Position numbers and translations under genes: made by a program. From Propionibacteriales bacterium (GTDB taxonomy: Bacteria > Actinomycetota > Actinomycetes > Propionibacteriales > Nocardioidaceae): a stretch of 64,000 bases of DNA. Below, piece by piece: positions 18,717 through 27,370 of this stretch. Under the pieces are notes generated by a model that worked only from the letters and a program-made list of their open reading frames with translations, searched no databases and had not been told where the DNA came from. The stretch lies in NCBI GenBank assembly GCA_026392455.1, contig JAPLCB010000004.1, forward strand, positions 620,001 through 684,000, read 5' to 3'. Each line of letters starts with the position of its first letter. Position 1 is the first letter of the stretch.

Positions 18717-19763
18717 ATGAAGCTCGGCCTGCAGCTCGGCTACTGGGGCGCATCGAAGCCCACCCACCACGCAGAACTCGTCGCCGCGGCCGAGGAGTCT
18801 GGTTTCGATGCCATCTTCACCGCCGAAGCCTGGGGTTCGGACGCGTTCACACCATTGGCCTGGTGGGGTCGTGAGACCTCCAAGGTGCGCCTGGGTACGT
18901 CGATCGTGCAGATGTCCGGCCGGACGCCGACCAGCATCGCGATGCACGCGCTGACGCTGGACCACCTCTCCAACGGCCGGATGGTGCTCGGGATGGGCGT
19001 CTCCGGGCCCCAGGTGGTGGAGGGCTGGTACGGCCAGCCGTTCTCCAAGCCGTTGGCCCGCACCCGCGAGGTCGTCGACATCATCCGGCAGGTGCTCGCC
19101 CGGGAAGGCGCCGTTACCAACGACGGCCCGCACTACCCGCTGCCGTACAACGGTCCGGGCGCGATGGGTCTCGGCAAGCCCCTGAAGCCGATCGTGCACC
19201 CGTTGCGTGCCGACATCCCGATCTGGCTCGGCGCCGAGGGCCCGAAGAACGTCGCCCAGACCGCAGAGATCGCCGACGGCTGGATCCCGATCTTCTACAC
19301 GCCCAGCTCGGCCGCGATGTACCAGCCGTGGCTCGACGAGGGCTTCGCCCGTCCGGGCGCTCGACGTACCCGGGCCGACTTCGAGATCGCGGCAACCTGC
19401 CACCTGGAGATCACCGCTGACAACGGCCCCGCCCGGCAGGCCGTGATCGACGGCATGAAGCCGGTGGTGGCGCTGTACATGGGAGGCATGGGCGCGAAGG
19501 AGATGAACTTCCACCACCAGGTCTTCACCCGCATGGGCTACGGCGAGGTCGCCGACGAGGTCCAGCGGCTGTTCCTCTCCGGCGAGAAGGACAAGGCGAC
19601 GGCGCTGATCCCGGACGAGCTCGTCAACGACATGCACATCATCGGTGACGCCGGCTACGTCAAGGAACGGGTTGCGCAGTGGGAGGAGACCGGCGTGACC
19701 ACGCTGCTCCTCAGCTGCCGCGACGGCGCCGAGATCCGTCGGGTCGCCGAGCTGCTCGCCTGA
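18717..19763 (+). CDS. LLM-class F420-dependent oxidoreductase (Rv3520c-like)
   Basis: A 348-residue luciferase-like TIM-barrel protein of the F420-dependent type. It begins MKLGLQLGYWGA, with the F420-binding LGTSIVQMSGRTP and SNGRMVLGMGVSGPQVVEGW loops characteristic of the family. It diverges from the DUF35-ltp4-ltp3 operon as Rv3520c does, and is expected to be KstR-controlled. It probably oxidises or reduces a sterol side-chain intermediate using F420; the substrate is not known. GAGGAGA precedes the ATG. It ends 3 bases from the stop of a convergent SDR. Confidence 0.85.
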   Translation: MKLGLQLGYWGASKPTHHAELVAAAEESGFDAIFTAEAWGSDAFTPLAWWGRETSKVRLGTSIVQMSGRTPTSIAMHALTLDHLSNGRMVLGMGVSGPQVVEGWYGQPFSKPLARTREVVDIIRQVLAREGAVTNDGPHYPLPYNGPGAMGLGKPLKPIVHPLRADIPIWLGAEGPKNVAQTAEIADGWIPIFYTPSSAAMYQPWLDEGFARPGARRTRADFEIAATCHLEITADNGPARQAVIDGMKPVVALYMGGMGAKEMNFHHQVFTRMGYGEVADEVQRLFLSGEKDKATALIPDELVNDMHIIGDAGYVKERVAQWEETGVTTLLLSCRDGAEIRRVAELLA

Positions 19764-19766
19764 GTC

Positions 19767-20609
19767 TCAGGCGACGCCGACCAGTGCGGCAGACCGCTCC
19801 CACAGGCCGTCGATGATCTCCTGCTTGCCAGCCTGCCGGTTCTCCGCGCCGTCGATCTTGAAACGGCTGAAGTAGCGACCGTTGATCTGGGGATCGGGGC
19901 CGCGCTCGGCGAGTGCCACCAGCGGTGCCGCCCCGTCGGGGACCGTGATGGTGCCCAACCGCTTGAGGGGAGACCGGTAGAGCAGACCGACCATCCAGGA
20001 ATCGCGGCCGAACGAGCTGCCGACCGGACCGGGATGGACCGCTGCCGAAACGATGCCGTCGTCGGCCCACCGTTGCGCGATGCCACGGGTGAAGACGATG
20101 TTCATCAGCTTGCCGGTGCCGTAGGCCGGGAACTCGATGGCCCGACGGCGGTCGTAGTCGAGGTCGTCCAGGACGATGCGACCCATCAGGTTGCCGATGC
20201 TCGCCGTGTTCACCACCAGCGACGAGCCTGCGGCCGCCAGGCGCGGGCGGAGCAGGTTGGTCAGCAGGAACGGTGCCAGGTGGTTGATCTGGAAGTTCGG
20301 CTCGTGTCCGTCGACGGTGCGCAGGGACGGGGCGAACATGCCGCCGGCATTGTTCATCAGGAGGTCGAGCGTCTGGACTCTCTCGGCGACCTCGGCGGCC
20401 AGGCGACGAACATCGTCGAAGCGTGCGAAGTCGGCGACAAGAGGCTCCGTGCCGACGGCCTCAGCGATCGGCTTGAGCTTCTCCGCCGACCGGCCGGTCA
20501 CCAGCACGGTCGCACCCTTGGCTGCCAGCACGCGAGCTGACTCCGCACCGATCCCATCGCTGGCTCCGGTGACCAGGATGGTCTTGCCGCTCATCGTCTG
20601 CTCTGTCAT
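19767..20609 (-). CDS. SDR, retinol-dehydrogenase-like
   Basis: A 280-residue SDR: TGASDGIG at 14-21, the extended NNAGGMFAP, NTASIGN and YGTGK with Tyr163/Lys167. The order and the long C-terminal segment (SPLKRLGTITVPDGA) are typical of the retinol dehydrogenase / WWOX-like group, which acts on lipophilic alcohols or ketones. It is convergent with the LLM gene but has its own leaderless-type promoter (TAGGCT, 6 bases, ATG) and no KstR box, so membership of the sterol pathway is uncertain. Confidence 0.78.
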   Translation of the reverse strand: MTEQTMSGKTILVTGASDGIGAESARVLAAKGATVLVTGRSAEKLKPIAEAVGTEPLVADFARFDDVRRLAAEVAERVQTLDLLMNNAGGMFAPSLRTVDGHEPNFQINHLAPFLLTNLLRPRLAAAGSSLVVNTASIGNLMGRIVLDDLDYDRRRAIEFPAYGTGKLMNIVFTRGIAQRWADDGIVSAAVHPGPVGSSFGRDSWMVGLLYRSPLKRLGTITVPDGAAPLVALAERGPDPQINGRYFSRFKIDGAENRQAGKQEIIDGLWERSAALVGVA

Positions 20610-20615
20610 GCCGCG

Positions 20616-20621
20616 AGCCTA
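20616..20621 (-). promoter_or_regulatory. -10 box for leaderless SDR transcript
   Basis: TAGGCT on the minus strand, then 6 bases and the ATG at 20609. Same geometry as map and several other genes in the window. Confidence 0.5.
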
Positions 20622-20749
20622 GTCAGGTGGGGTCGAAGCGCTGCGGGCGAGAGGTGGTCTGGGCACGAAGGAGACATGCGGACCATCCTCAGAGTCGCGC
20701 TCGGGCGGCCGCAAGGTGGTCGCCGGGAATGTGGATAACCCCGCCGGAT

Positions 20750-22048
20750 TCAGGCCGACGATCTTCGGTGTCCTGGTAGCTGCGGGGCCGCTGCGGCGTA
20801 CTGGTGGCCGGTGGGGGTGGTGATGGTGATCTGCTGGGGTTGCCCGGGAGTCCGTTCGGCCTTCCAGCCGGTGGCTTCCTTGGTGTAGTTGCAGGCCTCG
20901 CACACTCCTTGGCCGTTCTCGGCACTGGTGGCGCCCGTGGCTGCGGCGGCTTGGAGGTGGTCGATGTGCCGGATCACCGCGTCGCACCAGGTAGTGCGAC
21001 AGAACTGGTCGCGGGCGATCACGAACCGGCGTAGACCGCCGTCGAAGACCCGGCGCCGGGACTCCATGGCGACCAGGGCTCCATCGGCGGGGTTGAGGTA
21101 GAGCCGCCTGATCCAGGCTTGGGCTGCGTCCAGGGTGATCTCGCGGGCGACAGCGGCCGGGACCGGGCCGTAGCCGACCAGGTGCGCCGGGGTGTCATCG
21201 GGCGCGTGGTCGTTGCCGAGGAGAGTGGTGTCGGCCATCACCAGCTGGACCTCGACCGGGGTCCCGGTCGCGGTCTGCTGGCCGGTGACACGTGCAACCA
21301 GGGTGTCAGCCATGATCTGGCCCTTCGACCGCTCGTCACCACCGGCCCGGAGGGTGTCGGCGTGCCGGGTCAAGGCGACCAGGCAGGCCACTCCCTGGGC
21401 GACCGGGAGGAACCCGGTCAGGTACGTCATCGTGTCCGGCGCCGGCCGCAGGCTCACTCGACGGTCGGAGGTCGCCCCGCGGACCCGCCGCAGCACCGAG
21501 GCTGGGTCCAACCGGTAGCCGATCGCCCGGGCCTGCGCCGCGACCTGCCGGTCACCCATGAGCCCGAGCCGGCCCGCGAGGTCGGCATCGACCTGAGCCC
21601 GGTCCTCGACCCGCAGCACCGCGGTCTCCCGGACCAGCAGGGTCGCTCGCCACTCCGAGATCTCCCCAGCCGTCAGCGCCGCCAACGTGTGCGGCATCTC
21701 GCTCACCAACGCCTGTGCCAGGCCCAACGACCGGGCGCCACGGACGGGACTCTCGCGCCGTGCCAACGCCACTTCAGCCGCCAGACCACGACAACGCTGG
21801 GCGATCGGCACCCCTGCAGCCGCCTCAGCGGCAGCACGCTTCGCCGCCAGGGCAGCAGTGTCGCGCGCCTGGGCCGCGGCCAGCGCGGACTTCAGGTCCT
21901 CCATCGCCGCGACCCGGTCGATGTGCTCGGCTTCGGACAGGCACCGCAGATCGTCATCGCCCAGCCGGGCCGCGGCAGCTCGCAGACCAGCCGCAGACAG
22001 CGCCTGCCCGGAGACGTGGCTCGGATCCGATTCGAACATGTGTTCCAT
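20750..22048 (-). CDS. DUF222/HNH endonuclease (13E12-repeat family)
   Basis: A 432-residue protein with an N-terminal DUF222 helical domain (rich in Ala/Arg, about 20-320) and a C-terminal HNH-like module with Cys-ligated ribbon (CRTTWCD ... RHIDHLQ ... CEACNYTKE). These proteins occur in many copies in actinobacterial genomes and may be homing-type or defence-linked nucleases, but their role is unsettled. Two in-frame starts exist, 22048 and 22039; the former has a purine-rich GGAGCAGGG upstream. It lies alone between an SDR and a KstR-boxed ligase and is probably unrelated to sterols. Confidence 0.82.
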   Translation of the reverse strand: MEHMFESDPSHVSGQALSAAGLRAAAARLGDDDLRCLSEAEHIDRVAAMEDLKSALAAAQARDTAALAAKRAAAEAAAGVPIAQRCRGLAAEVALARRESPVRGARSLGLAQALVSEMPHTLAALTAGEISEWRATLLVRETAVLRVEDRAQVDADLAGRLGLMGDRQVAAQARAIGYRLDPASVLRRVRGATSDRRVSLRPAPDTMTYLTGFLPVAQGVACLVALTRHADTLRAGGDERSKGQIMADTLVARVTGQQTATGTPVEVQLVMADTTLLGNDHAPDDTPAHLVGYGPVPAAVAREITLDAAQAWIRRLYLNPADGALVAMESRRRVFDGGLRRFVIARDQFCRTTWCDAVIRHIDHLQAAAATGATSAENGQGVCEACNYTKEATGWKAERTPGQPQQITITTPTGHQYAAAAPQLPGHRRSSA

Positions 22049-22141
22049 TGTTCTCGCCCTGCTCCGTCGCCACAAGGCTTGTTCGGAGAATGTGGACAAG
22101 CCCTGACCGAGGCGGCGAGAGCGTGTTCCGTTGCCAGTTCC

Positions 22142-22155
22142 TAGAACACGTTCTA
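22142..22155. promoter_or_regulatory. KstR operator overlapping the ligase -10 box
   Basis: TAGAACACGTTCTA is a perfect KstR match inside the near-palindrome CTAGAACACGTTCTAG (22141-22156). TAGTCT at 22154-22159 overlaps it and is followed by 6 bases and the ATG at 22166, so the message is likely leaderless and tightly repressible. Confidence 0.9.
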
Positions 22156-22165
22156 GTCTTTCGGC

Positions 22166-23809
22166 ATGAGCACCGTGAGCGACATTGCGAACGCCGGAGA
22201 CCTCCGTACCGGCACCCACAACGGCCACCTGATGGTCGCCGCCCTGCGCCGGCACCACGACCGGCCGATCATCCACCTGGGCGACGTCACCCTTACCGGG
22301 CAGCAGGTCGCCGACCGGATCAGCACCTACATCCAGGCGTTCGAGTCGCTCAACGCCGGGTTCGGCACCGCGGGGGCACTGCTCGCGCTGAACCGTCCCG
22401 AGGTGCTCTTCATCCTCGGCGCCGGCCAGACCCAGGGCTACCGACGTACGTCGCTGCACCCGCTGGGCTCTGCCGACGACCACGCGTACGTGATCAACGA
22501 TGCCGGGATCACGACGCTGATCATCGACCCGTACTTCAGCGAGCGGGCGCTGGCGCTGCTCGACAAGTGCCCCGGTCTGACCCAGGTGCTGACCATCGGG
22601 CCCGTTCCCGAGGTGATCGCCAAGGCTGCAGCCGACAGTGGTCGCACCACTTCGGACCTGATCGAGGCGGCCGCCGGTTTCCAGCCGACCAAGCTCGAGG
22701 CCCGGCTGCTCCCCGGCGACCACGTCGTCTCGATCACGTACACCGGTGGCACGACAGGCAAGCCCAAGGGCGTCATCGGGATGAGTCAGACCATGAACAC
22801 GATGACGAACATCCAGCTCGCCGAGTGGGAGTGGCCCGCGGAGCCGCGCTTCCTGATGTGTACTCCGCTGTCCCACGCCGGAGCGGCGTTCTTCGTCCCC
22901 GTCGTGATCAAGGGCGGCACTCTGTTCGTCACCTCGACCTTCAACCCGGCCGAGGTGCTGGCGACGATCGAGGAGAAGAAGATCAACTCCTTGATGCTGG
23001 TTCCCACGATGCTCTACGCGCTGATGGACCACCCGGACAGCCACACCCGCGACCTGTCTAGCCTGGAGACGGTCTACTACGGCGCGAGCGCGATGAACCC
23101 GGTACGCCTCAAGGAGGCGATCGAGCGGTTCGGTCCGATCTTCGCGCAGTACTACGGCCAGTCCGAGGCCCCGATGGTGATCACCTACTTCAACAAGGGC
23201 GACCACGTGAACGCCGACGGTACCCCCGCCGAGCACCGGCTGACCTCGTGCGGGCGACCGACCGCCCTGGCTCGCACGGCACTGCTGGGCGAGGACGGCC
23301 AGCCGGTCGCGCCGGGCGAGCCCGGGGAGATCTGCGTCGCCGGGCCGTTGCTCTCCGGCGGCTACTGGCAGTTGCCGGAGCAGACCGCCGAGACCTGGAA
23401 GGACGGCTGGATGCACACCGGCGACGTCGCCCGGGAGGACGAGGACGGCTTCTGGTACATCGTCGACCGCACCAAGGACATGATCGTCACCGGCGGGTTC
23501 AACGTCTTCCCCCGCGAGGTCGAGGACGTCGTCGCCGAGCACCCGGCGATCGCGCAGGTGGGCGTCATCGGCGTCCCGCACGAGAAGTTCGGTGAGTCCG
23601 TGACGGCGATCGTCGTCCTCCGCGAGGGGTACGAGCTGACCGACGCCGTCATCGCGGAGATCCAGGACATGGTCAAGGAGAAGAAGGGGTCGGTCCAGTC
23701 ACCGAAGCAGGTCATCGCGATCGACGCCCTGCCGCTGACCGGTCTCGGCAAGCCCGACAAGAAGGCGCTCCGGGCCCAGTTCTGGACCGGCGACCGCAGC
23801 GTCGGCTGA
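22166..23809 (+). CDS. Acyl-CoA synthetase, FadD8-like, KstR-controlled
   Basis: A 547-residue AMP-forming ligase of the ANL family. The P-loop is YTGGTTGKPKGV, the A5 motif YGQSEAP, the A7/A8 region DGWMHTGDVA ... DRTKDMIVTGGFNVFPREVE, and the A10 lysine is in GLGKPDKKAL. The N-terminal stretch (RTGTHNGHLMV, LTGQQVADRIS) resembles mycobacterial FadD8 rather than FadD17 or FadD19, from memory. The perfect KstR operator 10 bases before the ATG says it is used for sterol growth. Its substrate is probably a sterol-derived or branched acid, but this is inference. Confidence 0.82.
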   Translation: MSTVSDIANAGDLRTGTHNGHLMVAALRRHHDRPIIHLGDVTLTGQQVADRISTYIQAFESLNAGFGTAGALLALNRPEVLFILGAGQTQGYRRTSLHPLGSADDHAYVINDAGITTLIIDPYFSERALALLDKCPGLTQVLTIGPVPEVIAKAAADSGRTTSDLIEAAAGFQPTKLEARLLPGDHVVSITYTGGTTGKPKGVIGMSQTMNTMTNIQLAEWEWPAEPRFLMCTPLSHAGAAFFVPVVIKGGTLFVTSTFNPAEVLATIEEKKINSLMLVPTMLYALMDHPDSHTRDLSSLETVYYGASAMNPVRLKEAIERFGPIFAQYYGQSEAPMVITYFNKGDHVNADGTPAEHRLTSCGRPTALARTALLGEDGQPVAPGEPGEICVAGPLLSGGYWQLPEQTAETWKDGWMHTGDVAREDEDGFWYIVDRTKDMIVTGGFNVFPREVEDVVAEHPAIAQVGVIGVPHEKFGESVTAIVVLREGYELTDAVIAEIQDMVKEKKGSVQSPKQVIAIDALPLTGLGKPDKKALRAQFWTGDRSVG

Positions 23810-23851
23810 GAAGCCGCGTCGGTTGAGGAGCCGCGTCGGCTGAGAAGCCGC
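23801..23851 (+). repeat. Three tandem 17-nt repeats across a stop codon
   Basis: GTCGGCTGAGAAGCCGC (23801-23817) is repeated at 23818-23834 with two changes and at 23835-23851 exactly. The first copy contains the ligase stop TGA. Low-level slippage repeats or a remnant of the dispersed TTGAGGA/TTCGAGAC intergenic element are possible sources. Confidence 0.8.
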
Positions 23852-23875
23852 GCCAGGTGATGCGGTCTTCGAGAC

Positions 23876-24985
23876 TCAGCCGGCCTTGGTGACCCGCACG
23901 GTGTACACCTGGCTCCAGGTGGAGGCCATGTACACCCGCTTGCCCTGCAGTCTGATCCGGTAGGTGCCGGGCCGGAGCCGCGCCGACGTCCAGGTCGAGG
24001 CTGTTGCGATCGTCCGGAACGGGCCGAGGCTGACCTTGCCGGTCCGAGCATCGCCCAGCCGGACCCGCATCGAGCGGATCGAGCTGAACCGGGCGGTGTA
24101 CGCGTAGCCGACCTGGATTCGTTGCCCGCTCACGCTGATCCGCGGCCGCAGCGCGGGGTCCCAGGCGACGTTCGGGCGTTCGATCTCGATCGGTGCCGGG
24201 AACAGCACGTCCTCGACCGAACGGATCGCCTCCGCGAACCGCTGCGCCAGGTAGGTCTCACCGGTCGGCGTCGGGTGGACGGTGTCGTAGAGGTACCGCG
24301 ACGACGACCAGATGTTGCCGGCGAGCTGGGCGATCTCGACCGGCGAACCCAGGGCGAACCAGGTGGTCCCGGCCAGCTCCTGGAGGCGAGCGTTGTAAGT
24401 GTCACGAATGCTCTGCGGGATCTTCGGCGAGACCAACTCGCCGAGCACGATCTTGATCGTCGGCCGGGCCGCCCGAACGGCGTTCAGGTAGGACTTCCAG
24501 TCGGCCAGGACCCGCTCGGTCCGGGCCTGGTACAGCGGGAGCAGCTCGGCCTGCGACCGTCCCGGGTTGGACCGCGGGACGTCGAGGAAGTCGTTGGTGC
24601 CGAGGTAGCTGACCAGGATGTCCGGCTGGTACGTCTCGACCTGCGGTCCGATCTGGGTCAGCTGGTCGTCCAGCTCGGTTCCGGTGGTCGCGTTGTGGTC
24701 GCTGTCCCAGTCCCGTCCACCGAGGTAGTGCCAGTAGCTCCCGCGGGGTCGGACCAGCGGCCCGACGAAGTCCACCCGGTCACCGGTCCGCTGCCGATCG
24801 AGCTCCTGGTCGAGCCGGTAGCGCCAGGTGTAGTCGCCGTCGATGCCGGACGTGATCGAGTCACCGGCGAGCATGATCCTGGTCGGGTTCGCAGCCGACG
24901 CAGCCGTCGCGGGACGACCCAGGGACACGCCGGTCAGCACGAGTGCCGCGGCAAGAGCGCCGACGGTCAGGAGGTTCGCCTTCAT
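23876..24985 (-). CDS. Secreted SGNH/GDSL hydrolase, copy 3 of three
   Basis: A 369-residue exported SGNH esterase. Signal peptide MKANLLTVGALAAALVLTG, cut near PATAASAA. Block I is LAGDSITSG with the catalytic Ser, block III GTND, and block V DTVHPTPTGE with Asp and His. All three copies share DGDYTWRYRL after block I. A C-terminal beta-sandwich of about 100 residues ends in TYRIRLQGKRVYMASTW, a block shared with the other copies. It is last of three paralogues on the same strand. The substrate is unknown; surface or sterol ester cleavage is one possibility. Confidence 0.8.
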   Translation of the reverse strand: MKANLLTVGALAAALVLTGVSLGRPATAASAANPTRIMLAGDSITSGIDGDYTWRYRLDQELDRQRTGDRVDFVGPLVRPRGSYWHYLGGRDWDSDHNATTGTELDDQLTQIGPQVETYQPDILVSYLGTNDFLDVPRSNPGRSQAELLPLYQARTERVLADWKSYLNAVRAARPTIKIVLGELVSPKIPQSIRDTYNARLQELAGTTWFALGSPVEIAQLAGNIWSSSRYLYDTVHPTPTGETYLAQRFAEAIRSVEDVLFPAPIEIERPNVAWDPALRPRISVSGQRIQVGYAYTARFSSIRSMRVRLGDARTGKVSLGPFRTIATASTWTSARLRPGTYRIRLQGKRVYMASTWSQVYTVRVTKAG

Positions 24986-25098
24986 GGTCGGGTCAATCTA
25001 GGGGAGCCGACGGCTCGTTCCCGGGCAGGCCCGTGGCGCTGGGACAAGATCACACTGACAACAACGGCAAAAGCCGCGAAACGTCACTGGGGCCTTGC

Positions 25099-26259
25099 TC
25101 ACGTCGACGGGCGCGGAGGAATTCGGGCGTCGTACCACGGGCTCCACGGGGTGCGCATCGTCACCCGGACGCCCTGGATCCGGACCCGGTAGTCGCCGGG
25201 CCGCAGCACCGCCGAGTACCAGGTCGGGCTCTTCTCGAAGTCGCCGCGGGTAACCGTCCCGGTCCTGACGTCGACCAGCTCGACCCGGACGCCGAGCACG
25301 GTGTTCGCCCGGGCGGGCCTGGCCCAGTTCAGGTAGATCCGGTGCCGGGTCGTCCGGACGTTCGGGATCAGGGCCGGGGTCCAGGGGACCGTCATCTGGG
25401 GGATGGCCGGCGTCCTGGGCAGCGGAGGGTCGGGCAGCGCACGGATGCCCAGCGCGATCCGTTGCGCCATCAGAAGGTCGCCGGTGGGGGTGGTGTGGAC
25501 GCCGTCCACGGTGAAACCGGGTTGGCTCCAACGTGCGTCGTCGGTAGGAGCGACCGTCACCGGCGAGGTCGCGGTGCTCGGGATCCGCGTGACCAGGGCG
25601 GCGTTGAAACGGTCCCGGATCCACCCCGGCACCAGCTGGCTGGTGATCTCCGCGATCACGATCTTGACGTCCGGGTTCACCGACCGGACCGCCGTGACGA
25701 ACGTGCTGTACTCCGCGAGGACGTCCGTGATCACCTGGTCGACCTTGGGCTCGGCCCAGGCGCGGCCGAAGTAGTGCAGGCCGTCGCGGATGCTCGGGAT
25801 CCCGTAGCGGGTCCCGGCCAGACCGTTGTTCAGGTCGTTGTTGGCCATCACCGCGACGATCACGTCCGGCAGGTAGGTGCGCATCGTCGGCACGATGTCG
25901 AGCCGTCCGCGGCCCGGGTCCTCCGGGGTCGGCGGCAGGTGCAGGTAGTTCTTGATGGTGGTGGCGCCCTGGGCGTCGTGCTGGGAGTCCCAGCCGTGGA
26001 CGAGGTAGTTGTTGGCCTCGCCGTAGGCCCAGTTGAACGGGCCGACGAAGTTGACCGGGGCCTGCTGGCGCTTGAACTCCATCGCCAACCGGTAGCGCCA
26101 GGTGTAGTCACCGTCGAACTGGTGAGCCACCGAGTCGCCCACGACCATCACCCGGGGGCCCGGTTCGAGGTTGAGCGCAGCAGGCTCCACGGCGTCGGGC
26201 ACGCTGCCGAGAGCCAGTGCGACCCCCAGCAACCCGACTGCCCCGAGTCGGAATCTCAT
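25099..26259 (-). CDS. Secreted SGNH/GDSL hydrolase, copy 2 of three
   Basis: A 386-residue paralogue. The ATG at 26259 gives signal peptide MRFRLGAVGLLGVALALGS; longer open reading upstream overlaps copy 1 and is not coding. Block I VVGDSVAHQFDGDYTWRYRL, a divergent block III (MANNDLN instead of GTND) and block V DGVHTTPTGD are present. The C-terminal domain ends YRVRIQGVRVTMRTPWS as in its sisters. It follows copy 1 by 11 bases, so they form one operon; a 113-base gap separates it from copy 3. Confidence 0.8.
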   Translation of the reverse strand: MRFRLGAVGLLGVALALGSVPDAVEPAALNLEPGPRVMVVGDSVAHQFDGDYTWRYRLAMEFKRQQAPVNFVGPFNWAYGEANNYLVHGWDSQHDAQGATTIKNYLHLPPTPEDPGRGRLDIVPTMRTYLPDVIVAVMANNDLNNGLAGTRYGIPSIRDGLHYFGRAWAEPKVDQVITDVLAEYSTFVTAVRSVNPDVKIVIAEITSQLVPGWIRDRFNAALVTRIPSTATSPVTVAPTDDARWSQPGFTVDGVHTTPTGDLLMAQRIALGIRALPDPPLPRTPAIPQMTVPWTPALIPNVRTTRHRIYLNWARPARANTVLGVRVELVDVRTGTVTRGDFEKSPTWYSAVLRPGDYRVRIQGVRVTMRTPWSPWYDARIPPRPST

Positions 26260-26270
26260 GAACTGGCCTT

Positions 26271-27353
26271 TCAGGGCTTGACGGTGACCGTCCAGATCTT
26301 GCTCCAGGGCGAGTACATCGTGTCGCGGCGTCCCTGGATCGCGATCCGGTAGCGCCCCGGTAGCTTCGGGGCGGAGACGTACTGCTTGGTACCCGTCCAA
26401 CCGGTCCGGGAAACCTTGCCGGTGCGCAGGTCGCGGATGTGGACCCGGACCAGCTTGGGTGCGTACTTGAGGTAGGACGCCGACCAGTTCACGACCAGTC
26501 GTCGGGTCGCGGAGACCCGGATCGAGGGTGCCCACGGAACGGCCCAGACGAGCCCGCTCGAAGATATCGCCGGGGCGCTGGGCAGTGTGCCCACGGTCTG
26601 CAGCGCCTTCGCGACCTGCTGGGCGATGACGGCCTCGCCGGTCGGGTTGGGGTGGGTGGTGTCGTAGGTGAGCTTGCCCTGGTCCCACGTCGGGTAGTGC
26701 AGGTTGGCGACGACGACCCGGGAGTCGGGGTACCCGTCCTTGGCGTCCTCGGCGGCGGCGAGCGCGTTGACCTTGTCGTTGAACTCCTGGCGGACCGTGA
26801 TCCGGGAGGTCTGGACCTCACCGAGGACGATCTTGATGGTGGCGTTCACCTGCCGGGCTTCCTGGATGTAGGTCCGCAGGTCCTCGATCTCCTCGTCCAC
26901 CGGGACCCGTGGGGACGGATCGGTGCTGGAGGTCGGCAGCAGGTCGGTGGTGCCGTAGAGCGCCACCAGGACGTCGGGCTGGGCAGCAGTCATCTGGGCG
27001 ACCAGCTCGGTCATCTGGAGCTTGAGCCGGGTCCCGCCCTTGGCGCCGTGGTCGGTGTCCCAGTACCGGCCCGGGACCAGGTAGGTGCAGGAGCCGCCGC
27101 CCGGGCGTCCGGTCGGGCAGGTCTCGGGGCCGACGAAGTCGAAGGCCAACCCCTGGCGCTTCAGCTCCTTGTACAGGCGGTAGCGCCAGGTGTAGTCGCC
27201 GTCGAAGCCCTGGGTCAGCGAGTCGCCCCCGAGCAGGATCTTCACCGGCGGGACGGGATCGACCGCGGCAGCCGGCGAGCCCTGGGACACAGCGAGCCCG
27301 CCGGCTGCCAGCGCGGCGCACAGCGAGGTGACGAGGAGGGACCTGAGGTTCAT
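26271..27353 (-). CDS. Secreted SGNH/GDSL hydrolase, copy 1 of three
   Basis: A 360-residue paralogue with signal peptide MNLRSLLVTSLCAALAAGG. Block I is LGGDSLTQGFDGDYTWRYRL, block III GTTDLL, block V DTTHPNPTGE. There is a CPTGRPGGGSC insertion with two cysteines near residue 80 that the other copies lack. The C-terminal domain ends YRIAIQGRRDTMYSPWS. GGAGG precedes the ATG. It is first in the three-gene set and lies 17 bases downstream of echA19, so the set might be read through from the echA19 promoter. Confidence 0.8.
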   Translation of the reverse strand: MNLRSLLVTSLCAALAAGGLAVSQGSPAAAVDPVPPVKILLGGDSLTQGFDGDYTWRYRLYKELKRQGLAFDFVGPETCPTGRPGGGSCTYLVPGRYWDTDHGAKGGTRLKLQMTELVAQMTAAQPDVLVALYGTTDLLPTSSTDPSPRVPVDEEIEDLRTYIQEARQVNATIKIVLGEVQTSRITVRQEFNDKVNALAAAEDAKDGYPDSRVVVANLHYPTWDQGKLTYDTTHPNPTGEAVIAQQVAKALQTVGTLPSAPAISSSGLVWAVPWAPSIRVSATRRLVVNWSASYLKYAPKLVRVHIRDLRTGKVSRTGWTGTKQYVSAPKLPGRYRIAIQGRRDTMYSPWSKIWTVTVKP

Positions 27354-27370
27354 GGTGCCTCCAGGGTAGG

